NCBI RefSeq assembly: GCF_900168205.1
Contig: NZ_FUZE01000005.1
Location: 1 to 64,000 of the forward strand
Length of the DNA stretch: 64,000 nt
Direction: 5' to 3'
Source of the DNA: Chryseobacterium balustinum
GTDB lineage: Bacteria > Bacteroidota > Bacteroidia > Flavobacteriales > Weeksellaceae
In this document: positions 39,053 to 48,488 of the stretch, one piece after another
Layout of the letters: each line of letters starts with the position of its first letter
Numbering within the stretch: position 1 is the first letter of the stretch
The notes under the pieces: generated by a model
Told to the model about the DNA's origin: nothing
Database searches by the model: none
The model's input: the letters and a program-made list of their open reading frames with translations, nothing else
Translations under genes and position numbers: made by a program

Positions 39053-40453
39053 ATGGAAAATTTCAGAAAAGAAAGTGATTTACTCGGTGAATTAAATGTT
39101 CCGGTAAATGCTTATTACGGAGTTCAAACTCAGAGAGCGATAGACAATTTCAAAATTTCGGGACAGCTTTTGTCATCTTATCCGGAATTTATTAAAGGTT
39201 TGGCTTATGTGAAAAAAGCGGCTGCTAAAACCAATTATGAATTAGGTCTTTTAGATCAGGATCTATATTTTAAAATTGCAGAAACTTGCGATGAATTAAT
39301 TGGCGGCCTGTTTCATAGCGAATTTCCGGTAGACATGATCCAAGGTGGGGCAGGAACTTCTATTAACATGAATGCCAATGAAGTAATTGCTAACCGTGTT
39401 TTAGAAAAATTAGGTAAAAATAAAGGTGAATATGAGTTTTGTTCGCCAAACGATCATATCAATCTTTCACAATCTACCAATGATGCATATCCTACAGCGA
39501 TTAAAATGGGATTGTTGCAGATGAATGAAACGTTAGTGAAAAAATTGATAGGAATTGTTGAAGCTTTCCGCGCAAAAGGTGAAGAGTTTCATGATGTTAT
39601 TAAAATGGGAAGAACGCAGCTTCAGGATGCTGTTCCGATGACGATGGGACAAGAGTTTGAAGCATTTGCAGCTACTTTAGAAGAAGATATTTCAAAACTG
39701 AATAATAATGCCAATCTGTTTGTTGAAGTCAATATGGGCGCAACGGCTATTGGTACAGGAATTAATGCTCCAATCGGTTATGCAACGCTTTGTGCTAAAA
39801 ACTTAGCAGAATTAACAGGGTATCCGGTTATTTCAGCTCCCAATTTGGTTGAAGCAACTCCGGATACAGGTTCATATGTGATTTATTCTTCAGCAATGAA
39901 GCGCCTTGCCGTGAAACTTTCTAAGATCTGTAATGATTTAAGACTGCTTTCTTCAGGACCTAGAGCCGGATTATCTGAAATCAATCTTCCTCCGATGCAG
40001 CCTGGTTCATCTATTATGCCTGGAAAAGTAAACCCTGTAATTCCGGAAGTGGTTAATCAGGTTTGTTTTAAAGTAATTGGAAATGATCTTACCGTGACTT
40101 TCGCTGCTGAAGCGGGACAATTACAATTAAATGTAATGGAACCTGTGCTTTCGCACGCGATTATGGAAAATATTCACTTCTTGTGCAATGCTTTAGAAAC
40201 ACTTCGTGAAAAATGTGTCATCGGAATTACTGCCAATAAAGATGTTTGCCTGAATATGGTAAAACACAGCATCGGAATTGTTACGGCTTTAAATCCTTAT
40301 ATCGGATATAAACAATCTACAAAAATTGCAAAAGAAGCTTTAGAAACCGGTAAAAGTGTTTATAATTTGGTTTTAGAGCAGAATCTACTTTCGCAAGAAA
40401 GATTAGATGAAATTCTAGACCCTAAAAACATGCTGACTCCGCACAATAAATAA
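39053..40453 (+). CDS. aspA: Aspartate ammonia-lyase
   Basis: The 466-residue enzyme belongs to the fumarase/aspartase superfamily. It has the signature loop GSSIMPGKVNPV (about 322-333) with the catalytic Ser, the N-terminal GDLNVP-like GELNVPVNAYYGVQTQRA block, and NDHINLSQSTNDAYPTA. It interconverts L-aspartate with fumarate plus ammonia in the cytosol. Length and motifs match aspartase. Fumarase C is an alternative because the two are hard to separate by eye, but VNAYYGVQTQRAIDNFKIS favours aspartase. It is monocistronic. Confidence 0.93.
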   Translation: MENFRKESDLLGELNVPVNAYYGVQTQRAIDNFKISGQLLSSYPEFIKGLAYVKKAAAKTNYELGLLDQDLYFKIAETCDELIGGLFHSEFPVDMIQGGAGTSINMNANEVIANRVLEKLGKNKGEYEFCSPNDHINLSQSTNDAYPTAIKMGLLQMNETLVKKLIGIVEAFRAKGEEFHDVIKMGRTQLQDAVPMTMGQEFEAFAATLEEDISKLNNNANLFVEVNMGATAIGTGINAPIGYATLCAKNLAELTGYPVISAPNLVEATPDTGSYVIYSSAMKRLAVKLSKICNDLRLLSSGPRAGLSEINLPPMQPGSSIMPGKVNPVIPEVVNQVCFKVIGNDLTVTFAAEAGQLQLNVMEPVLSHAIMENIHFLCNALETLREKCVIGITANKDVCLNMVKHSIGIVTALNPYIGYKQSTKIAKEALETGKSVYNLVLEQNLLSQERLDEILDPKNMLTPHNK

Positions 40454-40463
40454 TAGTAACGAC

Positions 40464-40519
40464 AATTGATAAATGATAATTGATGCAAGCTAACTGTTGA
40501 ATTTTATCATTTATCAATT
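40464..40519. repeat. Intergenic inverted repeat, 15-bp arms
   Basis: AATTGATAAATGATA at 40464-40478 is exactly complementary to 40505-40519. Related words (ATAATTGATG, CATCATTGATCATT) recur on both sides. It lies just after aspA and may act as its terminator. It is one of five spacers of this build in the window. Confidence 0.8.
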
Positions 40520-40543
40520 ATTATTCATCATTGATCATTTACA

Positions 40544-41398
40544 TTGAAATTTTTAATCATAATTCCTGCACACAACGAGGAAAATAACCTTCCGTTTACT
40601 TTAGATTCTTTACAACAGCAAAGTTTTAAGGATTTTAAAGTAGTGGTTGTTAATGACGGTTCAACTGATTTAACTTCAGAAATCATTAAAAAATACACTC
40701 TTCAGGATTCCCGATTTGAAACCATTAATTTGGAAAAATCGCTTCATCAACCAGGCTCAAAGGTGGTTGCGGCTTTTAAAAACGGTTTACAAACTCAGGA
40801 TTTGAATCAATTTGATATTATTTGCAAGTTTGATTCAGATATTATTCTGTCTGAAAATTATTTACAAACTGTCGCAGATTCTTTTGTGAAAAACCCTGAT
40901 TACGGTTTGGTTGGAGGATTATTGTATGTTGAAAAAAACGGAGAATGGGTGTATGAAGGGAATTCCAATAAACATCATGTTCGCGGTCCGATGAAAGCTT
41001 ACCGAAAGGAATGTTTTCTTCACATGGGAGGCTTGCGAGAAACATTGGGTTGGGATAATATTGATGCAATTCTTCTGCAAAATTTAGGTTGGAAAGAAAT
41101 TGTTCTTCCGGATTTACATGTGAAATTAATCAAAGTAAAAGGTGCAGATTATACCATAAAACCGGCCGATTATTATGGCAGATATTTTTATTTCTTAGGC
41201 TTAAATCGTTTTCTGACTTATGTTGCGGCAGCTAAAGAAGCCGCAAAAATAAAATCGCCTTCATTTCTATTTCAGATTATCAGTTCATACGAAAAATGCA
41301 AATCTCAAAATCTTGAACTGAAAATTTCTAAGAATGAACAAAAAGTAATTAATCAGCAACGGTGGAATCAGTTTAAAAAGAAATGGTTTAAAATGTGA
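40544..41398 (+). CDS. Family 2 glycosyltransferase
   Basis: The 284-residue protein has the GT2 GT-A fold: FLIIIPAHNEENNL at the start, VVVVNDGSTDLT (about 32-43), and the metal site CKFDSDIIL. No membrane segment is present. The only in-frame start is TTG (40544-40546), and a hydrophobic first strand right after it supports that codon. It transfers a sugar from a nucleotide donor, probably onto a lipid or surface glycan, since the next genes are another glycosyltransferase, a flippase and an FkbM methyltransferase. Confidence 0.88.
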   Translation: MKFLIIIPAHNEENNLPFTLDSLQQQSFKDFKVVVVNDGSTDLTSEIIKKYTLQDSRFETINLEKSLHQPGSKVVAAFKNGLQTQDLNQFDIICKFDSDIILSENYLQTVADSFVKNPDYGLVGGLLYVEKNGEWVYEGNSNKHHVRGPMKAYRKECFLHMGGLRETLGWDNIDAILLQNLGWKEIVLPDLHVKLIKVKGADYTIKPADYYGRYFYFLGLNRFLTYVAAAKEAAKIKSPSFLFQIISSYEKCKSQNLELKISKNEQKVINQQRWNQFKKKWFKM

Positions 41399-41423
41399 CT
41401 TATTTTAAATTTTAATAGGAATG

Positions 41424-41469
41424 GGCTTTAGCTCGTTTAAAAAAATAGAATCATCTCATTGGCTTTAGC
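41424..41469. repeat. Intergenic GGCTTTAGC repeat
   Basis: GGCTTTAGC occurs at 41424-41432 and 41461-41469 in the spacer between the two glycosyltransferase genes, within an otherwise AT-rich 104 nt. Confidence 0.55.
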
Positions 41470-41502
41470 CTAAACTTAACATCTAAATTTTAAATTTTCA
41501 TT

Positions 41503-42531
41503 TTGAAAAAAATAGCTTACATAGAAATCGATACTCATGCAGAAATTGTTGCCGATTTTATGAATTTGATGAATGATTCTAAAGAATTTTCTGTGGACTA
41601 TTATTTTTCTGAACGAATTAGAAATCAGATTAATACTCACGGTGTACCTGTTTTTTTGTCAGATAATTCGATGATTTTAGATCAGCTTAAATCTAAGAAA
41701 TATGACCTGGTTATTATTGGAACAGTTCATCGATATTTCAATACTTTTTTGAATATAACCAATAAATATAAAACAGCTGTAATTGTTCATAATCTTAATT
41801 TTTCAAAGGCTTCCAAATTAGATTTAATTAAAAATGTTTTCAAAGAAGATGTTATTTACCGATTGAAATTGTGGTGGAAAGAAGGTTTATTTAATGCTTC
41901 AAAAGTGTACAGAAAATCAAAGCATCTTTTAGTTTTAGATAAAGAATTTTTTTCTCAGAAATATCAGTTTTTACCACTTTTTTACACCAAAGAATTTACT
42001 CAAAATAAGAATGAAAGATTAATAATTGTAATTCCGGGTGGAGTTTCTCAAAAAAGGCGCGATTATCGACATGTTTTAAAGATAATCCAAAAAACGGAGG
42101 GTACTGAAAATATTGAATTTGTTTTTTTAGGCAAAGCAAAAGGAGAGGAACTTGAAGCTATTGAGAAAATTTCTAATCATTTTAAAATCAAGTATTTCAA
42201 AGAAAGAGTTTCTCAGGAAGATTTTGAATTGTGGATGAAAAAAGCAGATGTTTTGTGGTGTCCAATTCAACAGCAAACCGAATTTTTCAGCCAAAAAGAA
42301 GTGTACGGAAAAACAAAAATGACCGGAAATATTGGTGATGCAATAAAGTTTGGTAAAATCGCAGTTTTCCCTGCAAATTACACTTCAAATCTTGACTTTA
42401 TTGTTACCGAAAAAGAAAATGTTATTGAGCAGTTTTACGAATTGCAGAATTTTAACTATGATTTTCAGAAAGAGTACAGCAAGCAAGACGTTCTCAAAAA
42501 TTTAGAAAATCTTCTTCAAAAGCTTACTTAA
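41503..42531 (+). CDS. GT-B-like glycosyltransferase (probable)
   Basis: The 342-residue protein begins at TTG (41503-41505), with a beta strand MKKIAYIEIDTHAEI. It has a two-Rossmann layout. The first half is about 1-165. The second half opens with RLIIVIPGGVSQKRRDYRHV, followed by FVFLGKAKG and DVLWCPI, as in GT4-like donors. The C-terminal part (FGKIAVFPANYTSN) suits a nucleotide-sugar pocket. The Glu-x7-Glu pair is not clear, so I call it probable. Its stop overlaps the convergent flippase gene by 8 nt. Confidence 0.6.
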   Translation: MKKIAYIEIDTHAEIVADFMNLMNDSKEFSVDYYFSERIRNQINTHGVPVFLSDNSMILDQLKSKKYDLVIIGTVHRYFNTFLNITNKYKTAVIVHNLNFSKASKLDLIKNVFKEDVIYRLKLWWKEGLFNASKVYRKSKHLLVLDKEFFSQKYQFLPLFYTKEFTQNKNERLIIVIPGGVSQKRRDYRHVLKIIQKTEGTENIEFVFLGKAKGEELEAIEKISNHFKIKYFKERVSQEDFELWMKKADVLWCPIQQQTEFFSQKEVYGKTKMTGNIGDAIKFGKIAVFPANYTSNLDFIVTEKENVIEQFYELQNFNYDFQKEYSKQDVLKNLENLLQKLT

Positions 42532-43999
42532 ATTTCAGAAGACTTTTGATAAATCTCATGTTCAGATAATCTTCAATTGGGAATATTTTGGTGAAATGAT
42601 TGCCAATAAATATTAATACTAAAACGACTGCAGGTTTATAGACTAAATTGATAAAATTATTATCAAAAACCGGCAAAACAATTGCCACCGTAATAGCCAA
42701 AGTACAGATAATCGACACAAAAATCATTTCAATAGAAAAAGGGGAAACCTTGAACACGAAATAATTGAAAATAACTTTAATAAGATTATAAATAGTAACT
42801 GAAATTGCGGTTGATAGAGCGATTCCAATCAGTGAGAGATCGGTGTGGTGGATGAAATACCAGTTTAAGCTAATCGTTAAACCAGCCAATAAAAGCATCA
42901 CGATAATATTGAACTTGTAATATTTTGAAAGCGAGATAATGTTGCCATTAAAACCGGTCGCTAAATCCATTAAAACAGCAGAACCCCAAATCCAGATTAC
43001 GGGTTCATACATTCTCAATAAATCTCCTTTATTAGGCATAAAATGCGTTAGATACGGGAATCCAACCATAATACATCCAAACAATACAGCTCCCAAAAAA
43101 TAAATCGTTAATGATGTTTTTTTATGGAATCTGTCGAGATCTTCCATATCTCCATCAGCTAAATTTTTTCGGATGATGGGTGCAGAAATATTAAATAATC
43201 CTAATTGCGGAATTGAAATCAAAGAAATAAGAGCCAGTAAAATGCTATAAACCGCAATTTCCTCTTCACCAATAAACTCACCAATCATATAATTGTTGAT
43301 CGCCATATGATTTCCGAAAGTTCCTAAAAACCCAAAGAAACTATAAGCTGCAAATTCTTTATAAAAATTATCTTTTTTAAAGTAATCTCTGCTAAAGTCA
43401 AGTTTTATTTTGTCTAGTTTGTTAGTGTAATAAATGTAGCCTGTGAGCATTAAAGCGAACATTCCGAAGAAAAATGCTAATGCAATTTGCTCTGAAAACT
43501 GAAAATAAAAGAACAGGCAGAAAGATCCTAAGTTTGCTAATTTAGGTAAAAGATTATCGAAGATATTAGAAACAACAATCCTTTTATAATTGGAAATATA
43601 TCTGTTGAAAATTGCGCACAAAGAAAGCGTTAAGACAAGCGGTAGAATGTACTTTTTACTTTCCCAGATTTTCATTTTGGTGAATTCAGGAAAAACAGTT
43701 GGAATGAGAAAAAAAACAATTAGAAAGATTAAAAAATTAATAGAAACCAATGCTAAAGAAAGAGACAACATGTTTTGGTGTTTGTCGTCTTCATGAGCCT
43801 TTCCAAAAAACTTTACATTCGAATATGAAATTCCCAACACCACAAAAGGAACCAGCATTTCGGCAGAAGACATAATGAGTCTTAGTTTTCCGTAGAAAAA
43901 AAGGTCATTGGTGAAAATAAAAATAGAGAACATCCCGATCAACGTCGCGACATACCCGATAATGGAATACTTAAAACCCTGCCTTGCAACTACACTCAT
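42524..43999 (-). CDS. Polysaccharide flippase (Wzx-like, MOP superfamily)
   Basis: The 491-residue protein has about 12-14 membrane segments. N-terminal GFKYSIIGYVATLIGMFSIF and central TFGNHMAINNYMIGEF fit the RfbX/Wzx group of the MOP superfamily, which flips undecaprenyl-linked oligosaccharides across the inner membrane. It lies 9 nt after the FkbM gene on the same strand. The convergent glycosyltransferase overlaps its 3' end. It probably exports a surface glycan made with the flanking enzymes. Confidence 0.85.
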   Translation of the reverse strand: MSVVARQGFKYSIIGYVATLIGMFSIFIFTNDLFFYGKLRLIMSSAEMLVPFVVLGISYSNVKFFGKAHEDDKHQNMLSLSLALVSINFLIFLIVFFLIPTVFPEFTKMKIWESKKYILPLVLTLSLCAIFNRYISNYKRIVVSNIFDNLLPKLANLGSFCLFFYFQFSEQIALAFFFGMFALMLTGYIYYTNKLDKIKLDFSRDYFKKDNFYKEFAAYSFFGFLGTFGNHMAINNYMIGEFIGEEEIAVYSILLALISLISIPQLGLFNISAPIIRKNLADGDMEDLDRFHKKTSLTIYFLGAVLFGCIMVGFPYLTHFMPNKGDLLRMYEPVIWIWGSAVLMDLATGFNGNIISLSKYYKFNIIVMLLLAGLTISLNWYFIHHTDLSLIGIALSTAISVTIYNLIKVIFNYFVFKVSPFSIEMIFVSIICTLAITVAIVLPVFDNNFINLVYKPAVVLVLIFIGNHFTKIFPIEDYLNMRFIKSLLKFK

Positions 44000-44008
44000 A
44001 CTTAGATT

Positions 44009-44803
44009 TTATTGATTTTTAGTAATGAAAATGATGTTGTTGATGTACTCTGTTTTATTTTTTTCGTCACTGATGTTTTTTAGTAAAATCTCTTCGGTCA
44101 GTTTTTCGAGGGTAAATGTTTTTCTGTTTAAATAATGGGCTTCAAAACCCCAGTTTTCGACTTCGGAAATTTCGTTCCAGATGGGTTGGCTGTGGTGTCT
44201 TTGTTCCATTTCAACCATTAAAGTGGGTTTGAATTTTTGTATGGTATCTTTTCCTCCAAAAAGAGTTTTCATTTCGTTTCCTTCTACATCGATCTTGATA
44301 AAATCTATTTTTTTGATGTTTTTAGATTTCGCCCAGTCATCCAGTTTTACAACTTCTACGGTTTCTGTATAAGAGTTTTCTTCGTCTTTTTCTTTGTAAG
44401 AAGTATTTAAAGTACCTCTTGAAGCAACCATTTTTCCTTTAATAATCGGAACTTTAAATTGTGCTGTCGTATTTTCGTCAGAAAGTGCTACAGAAGAAAT
44501 GTGCATCGTCGGGAAAAGTCTTTTCAGTCTGATGTTGAGCTTTTTATTGGGTTCAAAAGCGTAAATGTTCTTGTGATTGATCTTGTTTTCAAACTGGTAA
44601 AGAAAAGTTCCTACATTGGCTCCAATGTCAAAAATTACAGCGTCGTTTTGTAAATATTCTTTAATCCAAACCAGCTCTGGCTCTACATTACGACCCGAAA
44701 AATTTTCTTTGGTAAGATTTTTTAAACTTTTAAAATATCTCTGTTTATAAAAACTTGGGCTGATGTACTGTAGTTTTTCTGCGAGTTGCTGGTATAAAGA
44801 CAT
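44009..44803 (-). CDS. FkbM family methyltransferase
   Basis: The 264-residue protein has a class I SAM fold with motif I AVIFDIGANVGTF (about 54-66), the acidic second strand NIYAFEPNKKL, and the FkbM-typical IDFIKIDVEGNEMKTL (about 165-180). FkbM enzymes O-methylate sugars or polyketides in the cytosol. With the flippase 9 nt downstream and glycosyltransferases nearby, methylation of a surface glycan is likely. It is the first gene of the leftward pair. Confidence 0.9.
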   Translation of the reverse strand: MSLYQQLAEKLQYISPSFYKQRYFKSLKNLTKENFSGRNVEPELVWIKEYLQNDAVIFDIGANVGTFLYQFENKINHKNIYAFEPNKKLNIRLKRLFPTMHISSVALSDENTTAQFKVPIIKGKMVASRGTLNTSYKEKDEENSYTETVEVVKLDDWAKSKNIKKIDFIKIDVEGNEMKTLFGGKDTIQKFKPTLMVEMEQRHHSQPIWNEISEVENWGFEAHYLNRKTFTLEKLTEEILLKNISDEKNKTEYINNIIFITKNQ

Positions 44804-44907
44804 TGTATGGAAATTTGACGACCAGCAAAGGTAATGAAAAATGTTAAATTGTTGTTAAAAATATTTAATTGTAACGATTTGATTATCAGTATTTATTTTG
44901 CTTTTGT

Positions 44908-45585
44908 TTAATTTTTAAGATTTGAAATTGAGGTATCCAGAAAATCATTCAAAGGTTTTGCGGCTTCAAATATTTTTGAAATGTTTTTTACGGCATTTTT
45001 TTCCATCAAATCTTTATTGGTCATATTGTGTACGCCAATGAAGCTTTTCAGTTTTAAAAATTCTCCCATCGGGTCTTCTTTTTCAAAGCCTTGCGGAACG
45101 TTTTTTAGCTTGTGTTCCTGATCGAGTTCGGTATAATATTTTTTAAAATCTTTATCATCAATTGCTTTCAGGAAATCATCTTTAAAAAGAGAAATTTCTT
45201 TTCTGATTTCTTTTAAAACAGGAGAGTCTGGTAAATAAATTCCGCTTCCCAAAAAAGATTTTCCGGGTTCTACATGAAGGTAAAATCCTGCTTTAAAATT
45301 CATTTTTCCCATTCCTAATGACGCACCAAAATAGGTTTTGTAAGGTGTTTTATCTTTTGAGAATCTTGTGTCACGATAAATTCTTAACAAAGATTTTTTA
45401 GCATCAATTTTTAAAATATGTTCATCAAATTTTCCCATCTCGGTAATTAGTTCTTCAGTGAAATTCTGAAAATCTAACTGTGCTTCAGTAAAAAGATTTT
45501 TATTGTCATTAAACCATTCTCGGTTGTTGTTTTTCTCAATAAGTTTTAAGAAATCGAATACCTTGGATGAAATTTGAGATGCCAT
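44908..45585 (-). CDS. DUF2461 domain protein
   Basis: The start is the ATG at 45583-45585 (MASQISSKVFDFL), because residues added by an upstream codon are not family-like. The 225-residue product matches DUF2461 along its length: NNNREWFNDNKNLF, RIYRDTRFSKDKTPYKTYFG, and GFYLHVEPGKSFLGSGIYLP. The function is unknown. The protein is soluble and cytosolic, a single leftward gene between the FkbM gene and the helicase. Confidence 0.9.
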   Translation of the reverse strand: MASQISSKVFDFLKLIEKNNNREWFNDNKNLFTEAQLDFQNFTEELITEMGKFDEHILKIDAKKSLLRIYRDTRFSKDKTPYKTYFGASLGMGKMNFKAGFYLHVEPGKSFLGSGIYLPDSPVLKEIRKEISLFKDDFLKAIDDKDFKKYYTELDQEHKLKNVPQGFEKEDPMGEFLKLKSFIGVHNMTNKDLMEKNAVKNISKIFEAAKPLNDFLDTSISNLKN

Positions 45586-45830
45586 ATTTAAAATTTTAAT
45601 CAAATGTAAATAATAATATTTGAAATAATTATCACGTAAGTTTTCATTATTTCATAATTATTAATGGATAAAACGTATTATCTGTTAATTGTGGCTATAG
45701 TTGAAAAATTTTTAAATTAAAAATAAAAAAGGTGTAGTTTTTTTGTCTAAATATAAAAATGATTGTGTTTTTCTAAAATAAAATTATCAATTCGTTAATA
45801 TTATATAATTCAATATTCAAATAAAAACTG

Positions 45831-45838
45831 TATCTTTG
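45831..45838 (+). promoter_or_regulatory. -7 box (TATCTTTG) of the DEAD-box helicase gene
   Basis: TATCTTTG matches TAnnTTTG 20 nt before the ATG and implies a very short leader. No TTTG is seen at -33. Confidence 0.5.
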
Positions 45839-45858
45839 CAGAAATTTTATAATATTTA

Positions 45859-47598
45859 ATGAATTTATTTACGGAGACCAATTTAAGTCCTGATATCCTT
45901 AAGGCCATTGGCGAACTGGGTTACGAAAGCCCGACAGAAATCCAAAAACAGACTATCCCTTTCATTCTTTCAGATATTCGCGATCTAATCGCACTTGCGC
46001 AGACAGGGACAGGCAAAACAGCAGCGTTTTCGCTTCCGATTTTGGATATGATTGACGATACGAGTCGCAAAATCCAATTTTTGGTGCTTTGTCCGACACG
46101 AGAATTATGTCTTCAAATTACAAAAGACATCAAAAATTATTCAAAGTACATGCAGAACATCAAAACTACAGCAGTTTATGGTGGAAGCAGTATTATGGAT
46201 CAAATTCGTTCTTTAAAGGACAAGCCACAGATTATTGTGGGAACTCCAGGAAGGGTAATCGATTTGATTAACAGAAAGGCATTAGACTTTTCTGCAATTC
46301 ACTGGTTGGTTTTAGACGAAGCAGATGAAATGCTTTCAATGGGTTTCAAAGACGATTTGGAAACCATTATGAAAGAAACTCCTGAAACAAAACAAACTTT
46401 CTTGTTCTCGGCAACGATGAGTAAAGAAGTGGAGCGTATTTCTAAAAATTATTTGACAAACCCTCACCGTATTTCTGTGGGTTCTATTAACGAAGTTAAG
46501 AAGAACATCAAGCATTTCTATTATGTAGCTGGTTATCGTCATAAGAAAGAGGCTTTGAAGAGATTAATCGATTCAAACCCTAATCAATACTCAATTATCT
46601 TCTGTAGAACAAGAATGGAAACTCAGGAAGTTGCTGATTTCTTGATGCAGAATGGTTATGCAGCAGATGCTCTTCATGGTGATCTTTCTCAAGCGCAGAG
46701 AGATACAGTAATGAAGAAATTCAGATTGAAAAATATCGATATTTTGGTAGCAACAGACGTTGCTGCAAGAGGTTTGGATGTTGATTCATTAACTCACGTT
46801 GTGCATTTCTCTTTACCAGATGATCCTGAAGTATTCGTTCACAGAAGTGGTAGAACGGGTAGAGCAGGTAAAGACGGTATTTCGATTTCTTTAATTAAGC
46901 CTGAAGAAAGTAGAAAATTGAAGCAAATCAAGTCGGTTACAAAAATTGACATTACTGAAGCTAAAATTCCTAGTGGTGAAGATGTAATTAAAGCTCAGGT
47001 TGCTGGTGTTTTTGAAAACTTACTTGAAGTACACGAAGATTTCTTTGATTTTAATGATGCTTTAATTCCAGATCTATCAGCTTTCACAAAAGAAGAGTTG
47101 GTGCACAAATTACTTCAGTTCCAATTAAAAGATCTTGCTTTGTATTACAAAGACAGACATGATTTGACTGATCAGAAATTGAGCAGCAGAGATGATGATA
47201 GAGGTGGAAGAGATCGTGATAGAGGAAGAGACAGAGATCGTGACAGAGGAAGAGACCGCGACAGAGATAGAGGCCCTAGAGGAGATCGTGACGGAAGAAG
47301 CGACAGAGGAGAAAGAAGAGGTGATCGTGGTGGAAAACCAAGACAAAGAGACGAAAATATGACTAGATTTTTCTTCAATCTTGGTAAAAAAGATCAATTG
47401 AAAAAACTAGATGTTTTGGAAATCATCAACAAAGCAACTTCAAGCAAAGGTAACAAGAGAGCGGAGATCGGTAATATCGAGATCCTTGAAAAATTCTCTT
47501 TCTTTGAAATTGAAAAAGGATTTAAGAATGAGCTTTTAGGGAACATTCAATCAATGAAATTCAAAGGAAAAGATATGAGAGCTGAAGAAGCTAACTAA
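45859..47598 (+). CDS. DEAD-box RNA helicase with RNA-binding C-terminal domain
   Basis: The 579-residue protein has a complete helicase core: Q motif near PTEIQKQ, Walker A AQTGTGKT (about 47-54), DEAD in VLDEADEMLSMGF, SAT, and motif VI HRSGRTGRAGKDG. After about 435 comes a low-complexity arginine-aspartate linker of DRD and GRDR units, then a DbpA-type RNA-binding domain (about 500-575; MTRFFFNLGKKDQLKKLDVL). This is the DeaD/CsdA layout, so it acts on rRNA or mRNA in ribosome assembly and cold adaptation. The charged linker resembles RGG tails that bind RNA and promote clustering. Monocistronic, with a terminator. Confidence 0.93.
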   Translation: MNLFTETNLSPDILKAIGELGYESPTEIQKQTIPFILSDIRDLIALAQTGTGKTAAFSLPILDMIDDTSRKIQFLVLCPTRELCLQITKDIKNYSKYMQNIKTTAVYGGSSIMDQIRSLKDKPQIIVGTPGRVIDLINRKALDFSAIHWLVLDEADEMLSMGFKDDLETIMKETPETKQTFLFSATMSKEVERISKNYLTNPHRISVGSINEVKKNIKHFYYVAGYRHKKEALKRLIDSNPNQYSIIFCRTRMETQEVADFLMQNGYAADALHGDLSQAQRDTVMKKFRLKNIDILVATDVAARGLDVDSLTHVVHFSLPDDPEVFVHRSGRTGRAGKDGISISLIKPEESRKLKQIKSVTKIDITEAKIPSGEDVIKAQVAGVFENLLEVHEDFFDFNDALIPDLSAFTKEELVHKLLQFQLKDLALYYKDRHDLTDQKLSSRDDDRGGRDRDRGRDRDRDRGRDRDRDRGPRGDRDGRSDRGERRGDRGGKPRQRDENMTRFFFNLGKKDQLKKLDVLEIINKATSSKGNKRAEIGNIEILEKFSFFEIEKGFKNELLGNIQSMKFKGKDMRAEEAN

Positions 47599-47620
47599 TC
47601 TTATTCTAAGCATACAAATT

Positions 47621-47647
47621 AAGCCGGCATTTTTGCCGGTTTTTTTT
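47621..47647 (+). terminator. Terminator of the helicase gene
   Basis: GCCGGCA pairs with TGCCGGT around a short T loop, followed by eight Ts. Confidence 0.9.
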
Positions 47648-47829
47648 ATTTGAATTTTATTTAAACAATTGTTTAAAATGTTGATTCCAAAGCTTATACA
47701 GAGATGCTGATTGTTGTAGAGTTTTATATGAAAAAATATTAATTCAATGTGAACAAAAATTAACGCTGGATGCTTTTTGGTAAGATGGTTTTTTAAGAAA
47801 TTTGCACACGAATTTATAAACACTATAAA

Positions 47830-48468
47830 ATGGGCATTGGTAATATTTTCCACGCTTTTCAACCGAAAGATAAAATCTTTTTTGTGCTTTTCGAAAAAGT
47901 TACAGATAACTTGGTTGCTATGTCTAACGATTTTAATCACGGAATCAAAGATTTTGATCTTAATGATGATTCTATGCTTAAATTAATGAGCGACTACGAG
48001 CACAAAAATGATGAGCTTACTCACGAGATCTTCGTTGAATTGGGGAAAAACTTCATTACACCTTTCGATCGTGAAGATATTCACACATTGGCGACTGGTC
48101 TAGATGATATCGCAGATTATATCTATGCTTCGGCAAAGTATATTTTCCTTTACAAATCTCCTTTAATGAAGGCTTATGCAGATTTTTCATTATTGATTTA
48201 CAAAGCTTGTCTTGAGATTCAGAATGCAATGAAAAACCTTAAAGGTTTCAAAAATATGGAGCAGGTAAAAGAAGCTTGTATTAAAGTAAACTCTATAGAA
48301 AATATTGCAGATGATCTCCTTTCAAATTCTATGGTAGAATTGTTTGAAACTAATGATGCCATTAATATTATCAAAATTTCATCAGTATTAAATTACCTTG
48401 AAGTAGTAACCGATAAAGCAGAAGATGTTGCCAATACCATTGAAAACATCATGATTAAATACGCTTAA
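47830..48468 (+). CDS. DUF47 family phosphate transport accessory protein (PhoU-like)
   Basis: The 212-residue helical protein matches the DUF47/PhoU_div family: FHAFQPKDKIFFVLFEKVTD at the start, the acidic HEIFVELGKNFITPFDREDI (about 65-85) and ATGLDDIADYIYASA. DUF47 proteins pair with PiT transporters and modulate their activity in the cytosol. Here it lies 20 nt upstream of the PiT gene on the same strand, the usual pairing. Start GTG/ATG alternatives upstream lack family sequence. Confidence 0.93.
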   Translation: MGIGNIFHAFQPKDKIFFVLFEKVTDNLVAMSNDFNHGIKDFDLNDDSMLKLMSDYEHKNDELTHEIFVELGKNFITPFDREDIHTLATGLDDIADYIYASAKYIFLYKSPLMKAYADFSLLIYKACLEIQNAMKNLKGFKNMEQVKEACIKVNSIENIADDLLSNSMVELFETNDAINIIKISSVLNYLEVVTDKAEDVANTIENIMIKYA

Positions 48469-48488
48469 TTAATAATTATAATTAACAA

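Noticed and set aside
47125..47397. Leftward serine-rich frames opposite the helicase linker
   Set aside because: They are the antisense of the repetitive Arg/Asp codons and have no gene features.
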